This document shows, piece by piece, positions 1 to 8,402 of a stretch of 64,000 nucleotides of DNA. Under the pieces are notes generated by a model. It was not told the DNA's origin, did no database searches, and was given only the letters and a program-made list of their open reading frames with translations. The translations under genes and the position numbers were made by a program. Source of the DNA: Endosaccharibacter trunci. GTDB taxonomy: Bacteria; Pseudomonadota; Alphaproteobacteria; Acetobacterales; Acetobacteraceae. The stretch lies in assembly GCA_024515975.1 (NCBI GenBank), contig JAMSKV010000010.1:1-64000 (forward strand), given 5' to 3'. The first letter of the stretch is position 1; every line of letters starts with the position of its first letter.

Positions 1-360
1 CGTCATGAAGATGCGCCTGCCGACGTCAGGATCGCCCTTGAACGTCACGATATCGACCTTGTCGCCCCGGGGAATCTGCAGGGTCAGATTATTACCGACA
101 CCGGATGGATAGATATTGTCCACCTGCGTCCAGTCGATCCAGGTCACGCCGCTGCGTGTCGCGATTCCGGACGTGCACAGTCCCTTCAGCAGCACGCCGG
201 TCACGACGTCGCCGTTCAGCCTGGCTTTGCCGATCATGTTCCCCCGCAGGGACTCGGTGCCCACCTCGTGGGAGTCGCCACACGACTCCGCAGCCGCAGC
301 TTCGACGCTACCCGTAGCCGCAAGAAGCAGAAGCATCGCCAGCCTGAGCCTGTGTGTCAT
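1..360 (-). CDS. secreted putative immunity protein, second copy (partial, runs off window)
   Basis: The ATG is at 360-358 and the frame stays open for 120 codons to the window edge, so the C-terminus is missing. The first 24 residues form a signal peptide (hydrophobic stretch AMLLLLAATG, then an AxA-like cleavage site), so the product should be periplasmic. Residues 20-120 align without gaps to the product of 412-819 at roughly 75-80% identity by eye. Shared features include a Cys after the signal peptide, LKGLCTSGIATRSGV, WIDWTQVDNIYPSG and DKVDIVTFKGDPDVGR. It lies 51 bp downstream of that paralogue on the same strand and is probably co-transcribed with it and with the muramidase gene. I infer a second immunity or lysozyme-inhibitor-like protein from context only. 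I do not recognise the family itself. Confidence 0.6.
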   Translation of the reverse strand, partial: MTHRLRLAMLLLLAATGSVEAAAAESCGDSHEVGTESLRGNMIGKARLNGDVVTGVLLKGLCTSGIATRSGVTWIDWTQVDNIYPSGVGNNLTLQIPRGDKVDIVTFKGDPDVGRRIFMT

Positions 361-411
361 TCCCCAGTCCCGTATTTGACGTTCTGCAGCAAATCTGTGT
401 CCCGCCAAATT

Positions 412-819
412 CTAGCAGAACTTCGCGTGGGTGTTGCAGTCCAGTTGCAACAGGCCCAGCGCCATGAATATGCCCCTGCCAACGTCAGGGTCGCCCTTGA
501 ACGTCACGATATCGACCTTGTCGCCCCAGGGAATCTGCAGGGTCAGATTGTCGTTGTCACCGGACGGATAGATGTTGTCCACCTGCGTCCAGTCGATCCA
601 GGCTACGCCGCTGCGTGTCGCGATTCCGGACGTGCACAACCCCTTTAGCGATAAACCGGTCACGACTTCGCCGTTGAACCTGGCTTTACCGATCATGTCC
701 CCCCGCACGGCGTTGGTGATCACCTCGTGGGAATCGTTGCACTGCTCCGCAGCCGCCGCTTCGGCAGCGCCCGTTATAGCAAACCACAACAGCATCACCA
801 GTCTAAGTCCGCCCATCAT
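412..819 (-). CDS. secreted putative immunity protein to muramidase toxin
   Basis: A 135-residue protein with an N-terminal signal peptide (hydrophobic core about residues 6-20, cleavage near AEAAAA). The mature part holds Cys at about 27 and 61 plus two more near the C-terminus (LDCNTHAKFC), consistent with disulphides in the periplasm. The start codon overlaps the stop of the upstream muramidase gene (ATGATG over TGA, 814-819), so translation is probably coupled. A cell that makes a peptidoglycan-cutting effector usually needs a periplasmic protector encoded immediately downstream, and this gene fits that position, export signal and size. The cognate function is inferred; no known immunity family was recognised. 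A near-copy follows at 1-360. Confidence 0.6.
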   Translation of the reverse strand: MMGGLRLVMLLWFAITGAAEAAAAEQCNDSHEVITNAVRGDMIGKARFNGEVVTGLSLKGLCTSGIATRSGVAWIDWTQVDNIYPSGDNDNLTLQIPWGDKVDIVTFKGDPDVGRGIFMALGLLQLDCNTHAKFC

Positions 820-2728
820 TCTGCGGCACCGTAGTTGCCGTTCAATAACAGATCAGTTTCATGCTGGCGTCTCCTGACCAGACCCGACAGAACCTTCTTG
901 CCGGATTTCGTCTGTTTTTTCATCGCCTCCGCCGCCGCGTTGAAATCGCCATTATTGATCGCGACACAAACATCCGGCCAGCCATGGCCAGGATTGTAGA
1001 GGAACGACACCAGAGCATCAAACTCGTATGGCTTCAAAGGGACCGTGATATTGCGACGCACCTTGTCCTCGTAGGTGCCAATCGTGAAAGCGAGAAGTTT
1101 GGCTTGCTGCAACGATGTCAAATTGATCAACGCACGATTGTCCTCAATGAACTTGTCGATTTTGTCGGGAGCAAGATGCGAAGCCCCTGCGATCTTCTCC
1201 GCGACCTTTGCCTTGATACCTATGAGTTCCAAGTCTTTGGTGATCTGCTCGACCGTCTTGTTCTTCATATCGTAGCCTGGACCCAGCGTGACACCGGATG
1301 CCGCGGAGGGGTGGTGCAAGGTGTTGCTGACCCCAGGTTGCTCCTCCTCCTTCTCGATGAAGGCGAGGCCTTTACTAGAAGTTTTGAGTTGCGCGACCGG
1401 GACAGCAATCGCGAGCGGGTGCGCAGGCGGGGTCGCGGCCGCCTTGCCCTCCATATGCAGCATTGTCGGAACGTCGCTCGCACCCGCCTGCGCCAGCTGC
1501 ACGCTGCCGGACGGCGGCGACAATTCGGCCTCCCGCATGCCCCGCAGCAGGGTGGCGACGTCGCCGGTCGTAATGGTCCCGGACGAGCCGGCGTCGGCGA
1601 CGGAGTCCCGCCCTGCTTGCTTGCCGCCGGGAGCGCCCGTGACCGCGCGGATCGCGGGCGGAAGCGGAGCGTCAGGCCTCATGACAAGGTCCAGCACCCG
1701 GTGGCCGGTGCCGGCGGAGGGCGTGGCGCCGGGCAGTGCGGCGAAATCCTCCGGGATCGCCGGCTCGGCTTCCGCGACCGGCGCCCGTTTGAACGACGGC
1801 GCCGACATCGCGCGCAGGGTGTCGCCGAGGCCCAGAGCGTTCAGATCGGCATGGGCCATCCGGTCCCGGCCGAACCGTCCGGCGCCGCACGCGCCGCGAA
1901 CGGGAGCGCCAGAAACGGCTCGGGTCGGAGCATCGGCCGACCCGTTCCCCGGCACCGGCAGCATCGGGACCGGCGCGGCGGGCCCCGTTTCCGTCAGGCC
2001 GGGCCCGACAGGCTCGTGTCGCGTCGTCTCGAACCAGGTGGCCGCAACCGTCGGATGCCGATCATCGATCGAACCCGTTCCCGGGCCTGCCGCGGAGGGT
2101 TGGCCCACCGCCTGCGCGTCGACACCCGATTGTGGCGCCAGCGGACGCGCGGCGCCCGCGATGGGCATCGGATGCCGTTCGGGATCGCCCAGGAACGCCA
2201 GGAAGGCGCCGAAATCGTCGATCGACGGCGGGGCGGCGCCGTGTCCCGGCCCGGGCCGATCCCGGTGCCGCGATGCCAGATCGGCGGCGCGGGCCTGCGC
2301 CGGACCGGCCGCACCGGGTCCGCCTCATCGCCCGCCGATCCCGCCCGTCCGGGCGCCATCAGCCCGTGTCGCAGCGCCATCGCCTCGGTAACCGTCACCG
2401 TGGTCTCGAACGGCATCACCACCATGTCGGGGTCGTGCGGGTTGATCGCCGGCGCGAGAGCGGCCGGTGGGGCCCGCTCATGCTCTGCCCTGGCGGCGAG
2501 ATAAAGCGGATAGGCCGGATGCGAGGGATCGACCGGCTGGTAGCCAACCCCGATCAGCAGTGCGAAGGAGATATCGAGCTCAGCCTCGAACCGGCCCGGC
2601 AGGTCATCATGTCGGGCGGCTTTGGGCGGCGTCGGCGTTTCAGTACCGTCCAGCAGGCGCGCAGTGCCCTGGAACGTGGCGGGGATGCGCACCTCGCCGG
2701 AAGACAACGATCCGAGCCAATCCGACAT
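816..2728 (-). CDS. pesticin/GH24-like muramidase toxin, gene with apparent frameshift
   Basis: The C-terminal 180 residues (about 1361-819) form a phage-lysozyme/pesticin-type muramidase domain: an acidic helix with FIEKEEE, then SGVTLGPGYD, EFDALVSFLYNPGHG and GLVRRRQHETDLL. The Thr and Asp six residues apart in GVTLGPGYD match the pesticin active-site spacing as I recall it, with the Glu cluster upstream. The N-terminus starts at ATG 2728 behind a strong GGGAGG Shine-Dalgarno and has no signal peptide. About residue 135 the coding-like frame switches: the first frame turns Arg/Pro-rich below about 2320, while the second opens only after a TGA at 2327-2325 and runs to 816. One indel in the GC-rich tract around 2300-2325 would explain this. 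A shorter product could start at ATG 2168. The long Pro/Ala-rich middle looks like a linker. Cargo of an interbacterial secretion system is an inference. Confidence 0.6.
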
Positions 2729-2973
2729 GCCGCCTCCCGTAAGAAAGGCAGCATTCTACGTGTCCCTACCCGTCGGAGTCGGTCCGGAACGACATGGCAG
2801 GTGCGGGGCGGACAGAAGCGTTCTGAACATGGTGCCGACAGCCGGTTGGCCAGGGTTCGGGTCACAAGCCCGGCCGCAGGAGCGCGACTGCCGTCGCCCG
2901 GCGAGAAAGCCGAAGACGGTTCAGGCGTGACCAGTTTGCCGGTCCGCCGGATCAGGTTCGCGAGGATGAAGGA

Positions 2974-3008
2974 CGCCCCGCCGAGAGGCGTTTCTGTCCG
3001 TCGGGGCG
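2974..3008 (-). terminator. hairpin downstream of nusG
   Basis: CGCCCCG (2974-2980) pairs with CGGGGCG (3002-3008), just past the nusG stop. There is no clear T tract on the minus strand, so this is a weak terminator candidate. The rest of 2729-3019 holds nothing recognisable. Confidence 0.3.
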
Positions 3009-3019
3009 AGACCTGGCCC

Positions 3020-3550
3020 TCAGACCTTCTCGACCTGCGCGTATTCCAGGTCCACCGGGGTGGAGCGGCCGAAGATCGAGACGCTGACCTTCAGGCGGCC
3101 CTTCTCCTCGTCCACATCCTCGACCGTGCCGTTGAAGGAGGTGAACGGGCCGTCGGCCACGCGCACCTGCTCGCCGATCTCGAACTGGACCGCGGGACGC
3201 GGACGTTCCACGCCCTCCTGGGTCTGCTTCATGATCCGCTCCGCCTCGCTGTTCGAGATCGGGGTCGGACGGGTCTTGGAACCCAGGAAGCCGGTGACCT
3301 TGGGGGTATCCTTCACCAGATGCCAGGCATCGTCCGTGAGCTCCATCTTCACCAGCACGTAGCCGGGGAAGAACTTGCGCTCGGACGAGACCTTCTGGCC
3401 GCGGCGCACCTCGGTGACGTCCTCGGACGGCACCAGCACCTCGTCGATATGGTCGGCCAGGCCCTTCTGCTCGGCCTGCTCCTTGATCTGCTGCGCGATC
3501 TTCTTCTCGAAGCCCGAATAGACGTGGACGACGTACCAACGCTTCGCCAT
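3020..3550 (-). CDS. nusG: transcription termination/antitermination protein NusG
   Basis: A 176-residue protein of standard NusG length. The N-terminal NGN domain begins [18 protein letters not shown] and holds the [12 protein letters not shown] and TGFLGSK signatures. The C-terminal KOW domain (about residues 120-176) reads [18 protein letters not shown] and ends in [11 protein letters not shown]. NusG binds RNA polymerase and couples it to Rho or to the ribosome through S10. It follows secE on the same strand (36 bp gap), the usual order. The normal downstream partner rplK is absent: 2729-3019 holds no gene and the muramidase cassette follows. Confidence 0.97.
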   Translation of the reverse strand: MAKRWYVVHVYSGFEKKIAQQIKEQAEQKGLADHIDEVLVPSEDVTEVRRGQKVSSERKFFPGYVLVKMELTDDAWHLVKDTPKVTGFLGSKTRPTPISNSEAERIMKQTQEGVERPRPAVQFEIGEQVRVADGPFTSFNGTVEDVDEEKGRLKVSVSIFGRSTPVDLEYAQVEKV

Positions 3551-3586
3551 GACCGCTTCCTCAGACTCCCAATGCCGCGGCGCCGT

Positions 3587-3781
3587 TCACGCGCCGAGAC
3601 CAAACAGAACGCGCACGCCCAGACCGATGATCTGGTCCACCGCGAAAAAGAACACGGCGGTGAGCGTCGCCATCGCCGCCACCAGACCGGTGGTGATCAA
3701 GGTCGTGCGGCGCGACGGCCACGTGACCTTGGTCACTTCCGAGCGCACCTCGCGGACGAATTTCGCAGGACTGACCGCCAA
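3587..3781 (-). CDS. secE: preprotein translocase subunit SecE
   Basis: A 64-residue single-span SecE of the short bacterial type. The amphipathic N-terminal segment FVREVRSEVTKVTWPSRR contains the conserved KVTWPSR motif, followed by one membrane helix (about residues 27-50). SecE clamps SecY in the translocon. The start is a TTG at 3781: an in-frame TGA lies just upstream, no ATG is available, and GAAGG sits six bases before it. It is co-directional with nusG and lies between tRNA-Trp and nusG, a conserved arrangement. Confidence 0.93.
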   Translation of the reverse strand: MAVSPAKFVREVRSEVTKVTWPSRRTTLITTGLVAAMATLTAVFFFAVDQIIGLGVRVLFGLGA

Positions 3782-3867
3782 GGAGCACCTTCACCGGTTT
3801 TTCAAGGGTGGACGAGATGGATCACGCTGCGCCAATCGCCGATCCGTAACACGGAAAGGCGGGCGGC

Positions 3868-3944
3868 TGGCAGGGGCGGAGGGTCTCGAACCCGCAACCT
3901 CCGGTTTTGGAGACCGGCGCTCTAGCCAATTGAGCTACGCCCCT
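3868..3944 (-). tRNA. tRNA-Trp (CCA)
   Basis: The complement folds as a tRNA with acceptor AGGGGCG/CGCCCCT, D-arm AGCTCAATTGGCTAGAGC, anticodon loop CTCCAAA (anticodon CCA), T-arm with TTCGAGA, discriminator G and an encoded CCA end (3868-3870). It sits directly upstream of secE-nusG, as in many proteobacteria. Confidence 0.96.
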
Positions 3945-4109
3945 GCAGCGCCACCTCGGGTTCCGGCTCCCGGAACGGGAACCGAGCCGGGGAACCGACG
4001 CGAGGGAGGTTAAGACGGCGTACGGGCTCCGATGTCAAGAGCCGCCTGTGCCGACTCCACCGGCTCTTGCCGTCGCGCTCGGGTTGGCGCTAGGAAGGGG
4101 GCCGGAGAT

Positions 4110-4183
4110 GCGGGCGTAGCATAGTGGTAATGCTGTAGCCTTCCAAGCTACCGAGGAGGGTTCGATTCCCTTCGCCCGCTCCA
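4110..4183 (+). tRNA. tRNA-Gly (UCC)
   Basis: Acceptor GCGGGCG/CGCCCGC, D-arm GCATAGTGGTAATGC, anticodon stem GTAGC/GCTAC with loop CTTCCAA (anticodon TCC), T-loop TTCGATT, encoded CCA at 4181-4183. It is divergent from tRNA-Trp. The tuf gene often found between these two tRNAs is not present. Confidence 0.96.
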
Positions 4184-4245
4184 CCGTTCCGAACCGTCTG
4201 CCGCCCTGCACGTTGTTTGTCCCGCACACAGGGAAGAGCACGGTC

Positions 4246-4407
4246 ATGAAGCAGGACCATACGGAGCAGTCCGTCCGTCATACAGACGACCAGCAGAACA
4301 CCGGCAACCACAAGAAGCCCGGCGCTCCCGATTCGGGGGGCGCGGACAACCATGGCGGCACGCGCGACGGCGCGGAGAACGTGGAAAAGCCCGCTCCCGG
4401 CCGATAG
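4246..4407 (+). CDS. small hydrophilic hypothetical protein
   Basis: A possible 53-residue protein starting at ATG 4246 behind GGGAAGAG (4231). It is very hydrophilic and rich in Asn, Gln, His, Asp, Gly and Pro, with no membrane segment, no Cys and no recognisable domain. It ends 37 bp before the convergent ilvE stop. The gene call rests on the Shine-Dalgarno spacing and a composition unlike the Arg/Pro-rich spurious frames common in this GC-rich DNA. It may be a disordered stress-type peptide or not a gene at all. Confidence 0.35.
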   Translation: MKQDHTEQSVRHTDDQQNTGNHKKPGAPDSGGADNHGGTRDGAENVEKPAPGR

Positions 4408-4444
4408 TGCGCGGCACCGGACGCTCCGCGCCCGGTTTCCCGCC

Positions 4445-5521
4445 TCAGACCCGGTGCACCCAGCCGCGCTGGTCGGCGACGCGTCCGAACTGGATGTCGA
4501 ACAAGGCGCGACGCAGCGTTTCCGTCACCAGGCCGGCCGTCGCGCCGGACTGCATCTCGAACGAACCGCCTTCGAACTTCACGCGCCCGATCGGCGCCAC
4601 CGTGGCCGCCGTTCCGCAGGCGAAGGCTTCCACCACCTCGCCGCCTTCCGCATCGGCGCGCCACTGTTCGAACGCGTAGGGCTGCTCGGTCACGCTCATG
4701 CCCATGTCGCGCGCCAGCGTCATGATCGAGTCGCGGGTGATGCCAGGCAGGATGGTGCCCAGAGGCGGGGTGATCAGCGAACCGTCGCGTCGCACGAAGA
4801 ACACGTTCATGCCGCCCAGCTCCTCGATCCACCGTCCTTCGGCCGCATCCAGGAACACCACCTGCTGGCACTCGTTGCGTGTGGCCTCGGCCTGGGCCAG
4901 CAGCCCGGCGGCGTAGTTGCCGCCACATTTGGCCGCACCCGTGCCGCCACGCGCCGCGCGCGTGTAGGTCTGCGACACCCAGAGCGTGACCGCCTCGGTC
5001 TTGCCGCTGAAATACGCGCCGACGGGGGAGGCGATCACCATGAACAGATGCTCGCGCGCCGGACGCACGCCCAGGAACGCCTCGGTGGCGATCATGAAGG
5101 GGCGCAGATAGAGGCTGCCGCCCGGCATGGTCGGGATCCAGGCGCGGTCCTGGCGCACCAGCTCTTCGACGCCCCGCACGAACAGCTCCGGCGGCAGATC
5201 CGGCATGGCCATGCGCGCGGCGGATTGCCGGAACCGGGCGGCATTGGCCTCGGGGCGGAACAGCACCGTGCTGCCATCGGCGATGCGATAGGCCTTCATG
5301 CCTTCGAAGATTTCCTGCGCGTAGTGCAGGACCGAAGAGGCCGGGTCCATCGGGATCGGCGCGCGCGCGGTCAGGAGGGGCGTTTGCCAGCCGCCCTCGG
5401 CCGTGTGGCGGATCATCACCATGTGGTCGGTGAACACCGAGCCGAAGCTCGGCTGGGCGATCAGCGCCGTGCGCTCCGCCTCCGGAACCGGGTTGGTGCT
5501 CGGCTTCACATCAAACTGCAT
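4445..5521 (-). CDS. ilvE: branched-chain amino acid aminotransferase
   Basis: A 358-residue class IV PLP aminotransferase of the longer IlvE/BCAT type. It interconverts Leu, Ile and Val with their 2-oxo acids using glutamate/2-oxoglutarate. Visible signatures are FEGMKAYR near residue 73, the PLP lysine in GAAKCGGNYAAGL (about residue 200), the EELGGMNVFFV stretch and the phosphate-binding ACGTAATVAPIGRV region near 315. Length and motif order are normal, with no sign of damage. It is monocistronic, facing the small ORF at 4246 and with about 430 bp of gene-free DNA upstream. Confidence 0.95.
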   Translation of the reverse strand: MQFDVKPSTNPVPEAERTALIAQPSFGSVFTDHMVMIRHTAEGGWQTPLLTARAPIPMDPASSVLHYAQEIFEGMKAYRIADGSTVLFRPEANAARFRQSAARMAMPDLPPELFVRGVEELVRQDRAWIPTMPGGSLYLRPFMIATEAFLGVRPAREHLFMVIASPVGAYFSGKTEAVTLWVSQTYTRAARGGTGAAKCGGNYAAGLLAQAEATRNECQQVVFLDAAEGRWIEELGGMNVFFVRRDGSLITPPLGTILPGITRDSIMTLARDMGMSVTEQPYAFEQWRADAEGGEVVEAFACGTAATVAPIGRVKFEGGSFEMQSGATAGLVTETLRRALFDIQFGRVADQRGWVHRV

Positions 5522-5948
5522 GGACGACCTTTCGCCGTGGGCTCAGCGTTGGGGAGAACGGGAAGCGGAGCGCCCTGACAGCAGGCGTCCGTCTGTTACG
5601 CCGATTTGCCGTGATCGCGGCCGATCGCACAAGCGTCCTTGTTTCCTCGTAGCCGGACAGGATTACGCCGGAGCCGATCCTGCCGGGGAGGACAAAGCCC
5701 GGCGGACGGTGCCGCTCAATGGCGGCCCGCACCGTTTTGCTCTGAGCGATCCCATGCAAACGGCCGTTCCCGCTTGGCCGCACCTTCTGGAGACAGAGAA
5801 ACGCTGCCAACCGGGCGCGCTGCGCGGCTTGGATCAACCCCAATTTCTCAACAAGCTCGGGACCCGCCACAGGCAGTCTTCAGGCTGAATGGCCGCCGTC
5901 ATGATTTCATGCTAAGCCGAAACCGAAATCCGGCAGTTTGGCGGTTTT
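5522..5948. other. gene-free stretch between ilvE and the membrane protein
   Basis: No convincing coding frame, RNA gene or repeat was seen. It must hold the ilvE promoter (minus strand) and the promoter of the gene at 5949. GC falls towards the right-hand end. Confidence 0.5.
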
Positions 5949-8075
5949 ATGGATAAGAGTTCGTTTCGAGACTTTATTGCAATACTGTTGGTAACCGTAA
6001 TCTCTGTTGCTGAATTCTTCAATGTGCAGATTGCAAATGGTTTCACCATGCTCTTTGGGGACCAGAACGACGCCGTGATCGGCATCAGTATCCTCGAGCA
6101 TTGGCGCGCGGTCTTTGACGGCAACGCCGTCTGGAATCGGGTCAGCTATTTCTATCCCTATCCGGACAGCCTCGGTTACAATGACGGCCTGCTGCTCTAC
6201 GGCATTCCCTACACGCTCGGTCGCTGGCAGGGACTTGACCCTTTCCTGTGTGCCGAAATTGTCAGCATGGTCGTTCGAGCTATCGGGTGCATCGCCTTTT
6301 TTATTATGGCACGTGCAGTCTTCGGGTTCCGCCTCGGTTTGGCTCTTCTCGGAGCCGCCTTGTTCACGGTTGCCGGGAACGCGGCGGTGCAAGGCAACCA
6401 CGCCCAGCTTTTCAGCGTGAGTTTCATCCCCCTCTTGGTTGTCCTGGTGTATCGAGCCATCCAGGCCGCCCGCATTGGAAAACGCGCCCGGGGCGCCGCT
6501 TGGGGAGTGGCTGCGGCGCTTTTCTTCGACAGTTGGATGCTGACCTCGTTCTACACCGCCTGGTTCACCGCGCTCTTGTTGCTTCTGACCGCAATCCCCG
6601 GTCTCCTCGTCACACTCCCCTGGCGTGGATCGTGGCGTGCGATCGTGGCCGACCGGTGGCCGGCTGCTCTGGCCGCAGGAGTGGCCGTTCTGGGGATTGT
6701 TCCTTTTCTGCTCGTCTATGTGCCGAAGCTCAAGGAGTCCGGTGCGCATCGGTTCGTCGATGTGCGGGATTACGCGCCGCGCCTGGTCGATCTGATCAAT
6801 CCGCGTCTGGCCGATGGCGCTGTGCAGAAACCCCTTCATTGGCTCCTCAGTTTCTATGCGACGAAAAACGTTGATCCGAATGGTTTCGCGCCTCTGTTGC
6901 TCGCGCTCGCGGCGATTGGCGTGTTGCTGGCGCTGATCGAACTTCCCCGCAGCCGGAGGGTCGGTTCGGTCTCCGGGAGACTCTGGAGCGCCCTTGCGCT
7001 CGGTACACTCGCTGCGGTACTGGCGGTGACGCACATGCAAGGATGGCGGGTAGTCTATGCGCTTGTGCCGGGGGCAAACGGCATCCGCGACATTTCCCGC
7101 TTTTTCCTAGTGTTGAGTGTCCCGATCATTCTGCTAGCCCTTTTGACGCTTCAGAGCATCGATCAATGGGTTTCGCGTCGCAATCTGGTCGCCGCGCGCG
7201 TGCTCTGCGCGCTTCTTTCGATCGGGTTGCTAGTGGAAGAAAAGGCGACGAGCGTTCCAATTGCGCTGGATCGTCGTGCAGGATTGCAGCTACTGGACAG
7301 CATTCCTCCTGCCCCGCGGGCATGCAGGGCGTTTTTTGTCACCGGCCATTCGCCCGAGTTTCCGACGCGCAACTCAGCTTCGGATCGAATCTATCGGCAC
7401 AATGTGGATGCGATGCTGATCTCGGCGGTCGATGGACTGCCGACGATCAACGGCTTTTCGACATTCAATCCGCCGGACTGGCAGTTCGCCGATGTGGATG
7501 ACCGGGATTATATTGATCGTGTCGGCCTCTATGCCTTGCGACACCACCTTGTCTCCGGGCTCTGCGCGCTGAATCTTAGCGCCAGACATTGGGACTTAAC
7601 GCCCAGTCTGCGTTTCCCCGGTCCAACGCTCAATCAAACGATCCAATTCGACGCGAAGACCCCTTTGGCGCATGATTTTCTCGTTGAGGGCTGGGGCGAG
7701 CAGGAGCCTGAAGGTGTATGGTCGATCGCGCGTCATGCGGTGATAGCGACGAAACTCCCGCTGACGGCCATCGGCCGGCCTCTCACGGTGGCGATCGGCG
7801 GCAGCGCCTTGCTTCCATCAGGCCAGCCACCGGTGCCCTTTTCGGTTGTCATCAACGGCCAGTTGATCGACACGCTTCACTTCGGGCCCACCAGCACAGT
7901 TCAAACGTTTCGGGTGCCTAAATCCGCCGTAGACGCTGAAGGAATGCTCACGATCACGCTTCGTGAGGGTGCGCTTCACACGCCCCGCGAACTGCGAATT
8001 GCTCCCGACGACCGATTGCTAGGGCTTTTTATCCGGACGATCCGGTTCGACCCTGGTGATGCCGGGCAACGATGA
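5949..8075 (+). CDS. polytopic membrane protein, GT-C glycosyltransferase-like
   Basis: A 708-residue integral membrane protein. An N-terminal helix (about 9-27) is followed by a loop with FGDQNDAVIGISILEHW, similar to the acidic first loop of GT-C glycosyltransferases. About ten more hydrophobic segments extend to residue 430. The last 270 residues are soluble and predicted outside, ending in a beta-rich part (about 600-700) like a carbohydrate-binding sandwich. GT-C enzymes move sugars from polyprenyl-phosphate donors onto lipids or proteins in the periplasm; that role is inferred. Codon use in the first 200 bp is more AT-rich than in the neighbours, no Shine-Dalgarno is visible, and there is no operon partner, which suggests acquisition by transfer. 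Confidence 0.6.
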   Translation: MDKSSFRDFIAILLVTVISVAEFFNVQIANGFTMLFGDQNDAVIGISILEHWRAVFDGNAVWNRVSYFYPYPDSLGYNDGLLLYGIPYTLGRWQGLDPFLCAEIVSMVVRAIGCIAFFIMARAVFGFRLGLALLGAALFTVAGNAAVQGNHAQLFSVSFIPLLVVLVYRAIQAARIGKRARGAAWGVAAALFFDSWMLTSFYTAWFTALLLLLTAIPGLLVTLPWRGSWRAIVADRWPAALAAGVAVLGIVPFLLVYVPKLKESGAHRFVDVRDYAPRLVDLINPRLADGAVQKPLHWLLSFYATKNVDPNGFAPLLLALAAIGVLLALIELPRSRRVGSVSGRLWSALALGTLAAVLAVTHMQGWRVVYALVPGANGIRDISRFFLVLSVPIILLALLTLQSIDQWVSRRNLVAARVLCALLSIGLLVEEKATSVPIALDRRAGLQLLDSIPPAPRACRAFFVTGHSPEFPTRNSASDRIYRHNVDAMLISAVDGLPTINGFSTFNPPDWQFADVDDRDYIDRVGLYALRHHLVSGLCALNLSARHWDLTPSLRFPGPTLNQTIQFDAKTPLAHDFLVEGWGEQEPEGVWSIARHAVIATKLPLTAIGRPLTVAIGGSALLPSGQPPVPFSVVINGQLIDTLHFGPTSTVQTFRVPKSAVDAEGMLTITLREGALHTPRELRIAPDDRLLGLFIRTIRFDPGDAGQR

Positions 8076-8345
8076 CGCGGAGGTGAGTCCAGATCGCCAG
8101 CCGGAGATTAGGCCACGAAATTTGGTCTAGAGGGTGTTATGCACCTGCCATGAGCGCGCCAGCTCCGGAACGACTGGCCGACGCACCACGGGAAACGCTG
8201 ATCGCGCCGCCGGACCAGAATCACCAGGCCAACATGAGCGGAATCAAGGCAGCGCGTGCCCAACACAACAACGCCGGTGATGCCTCAGCCTCGGCTCAAA
8301 CGACCGAAAGACTGAGAAAAGATCGCCGCAAGCTGTTGATTTCCG

Positions 8346-8402
8346 GGGTGGTCGCCACCGGACTCGAACCGGCACGCCCTAAGGGCGGCGGATTTTAAGT
8401 CA
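8346..8402 (-). other. tRNA-Leu(UAA) 3' fragment, candidate attachment-site remnant
   Basis: On the complement the sequence from the anticodon loop (CTTAAAA) to the acceptor 3' strand is intact. The 3' anticodon strand TCCGC, a long variable arm CGCCC-TTA-GGGCG, T-arm GCCGG-TTCGAGT-CCGGT, acceptor strand GGCGACC and discriminator A are all present, followed by CCC rather than CCA. Upstream of the loop the match stops within the anticodon stem, and no D-arm or 5' acceptor strand follows. A 3' half tRNA ending at the anticodon is the typical duplicate left by integration of an island or prophage into a tRNA gene. Confidence 0.7.

Noticed and set aside
2300-2330. Programmed ribosomal frameshift signal in the muramidase gene
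   Set aside because: No X-XXY-YYZ slippery heptamer or clear downstream pseudoknot; an indel in a GC-rich tract is simpler.
5511-5870. Minus-strand 119-codon frame upstream of ilvE
   Set aside because: No Shine-Dalgarno, no domain, and composition like non-coding GC-rich DNA; treated as intergenic.
8150-8398. Plus-strand open frame of 82 codons ending in the tRNA-Leu fragment
   Set aside because: It reads through the tRNA sequence and has no recognisable features or conserved start.
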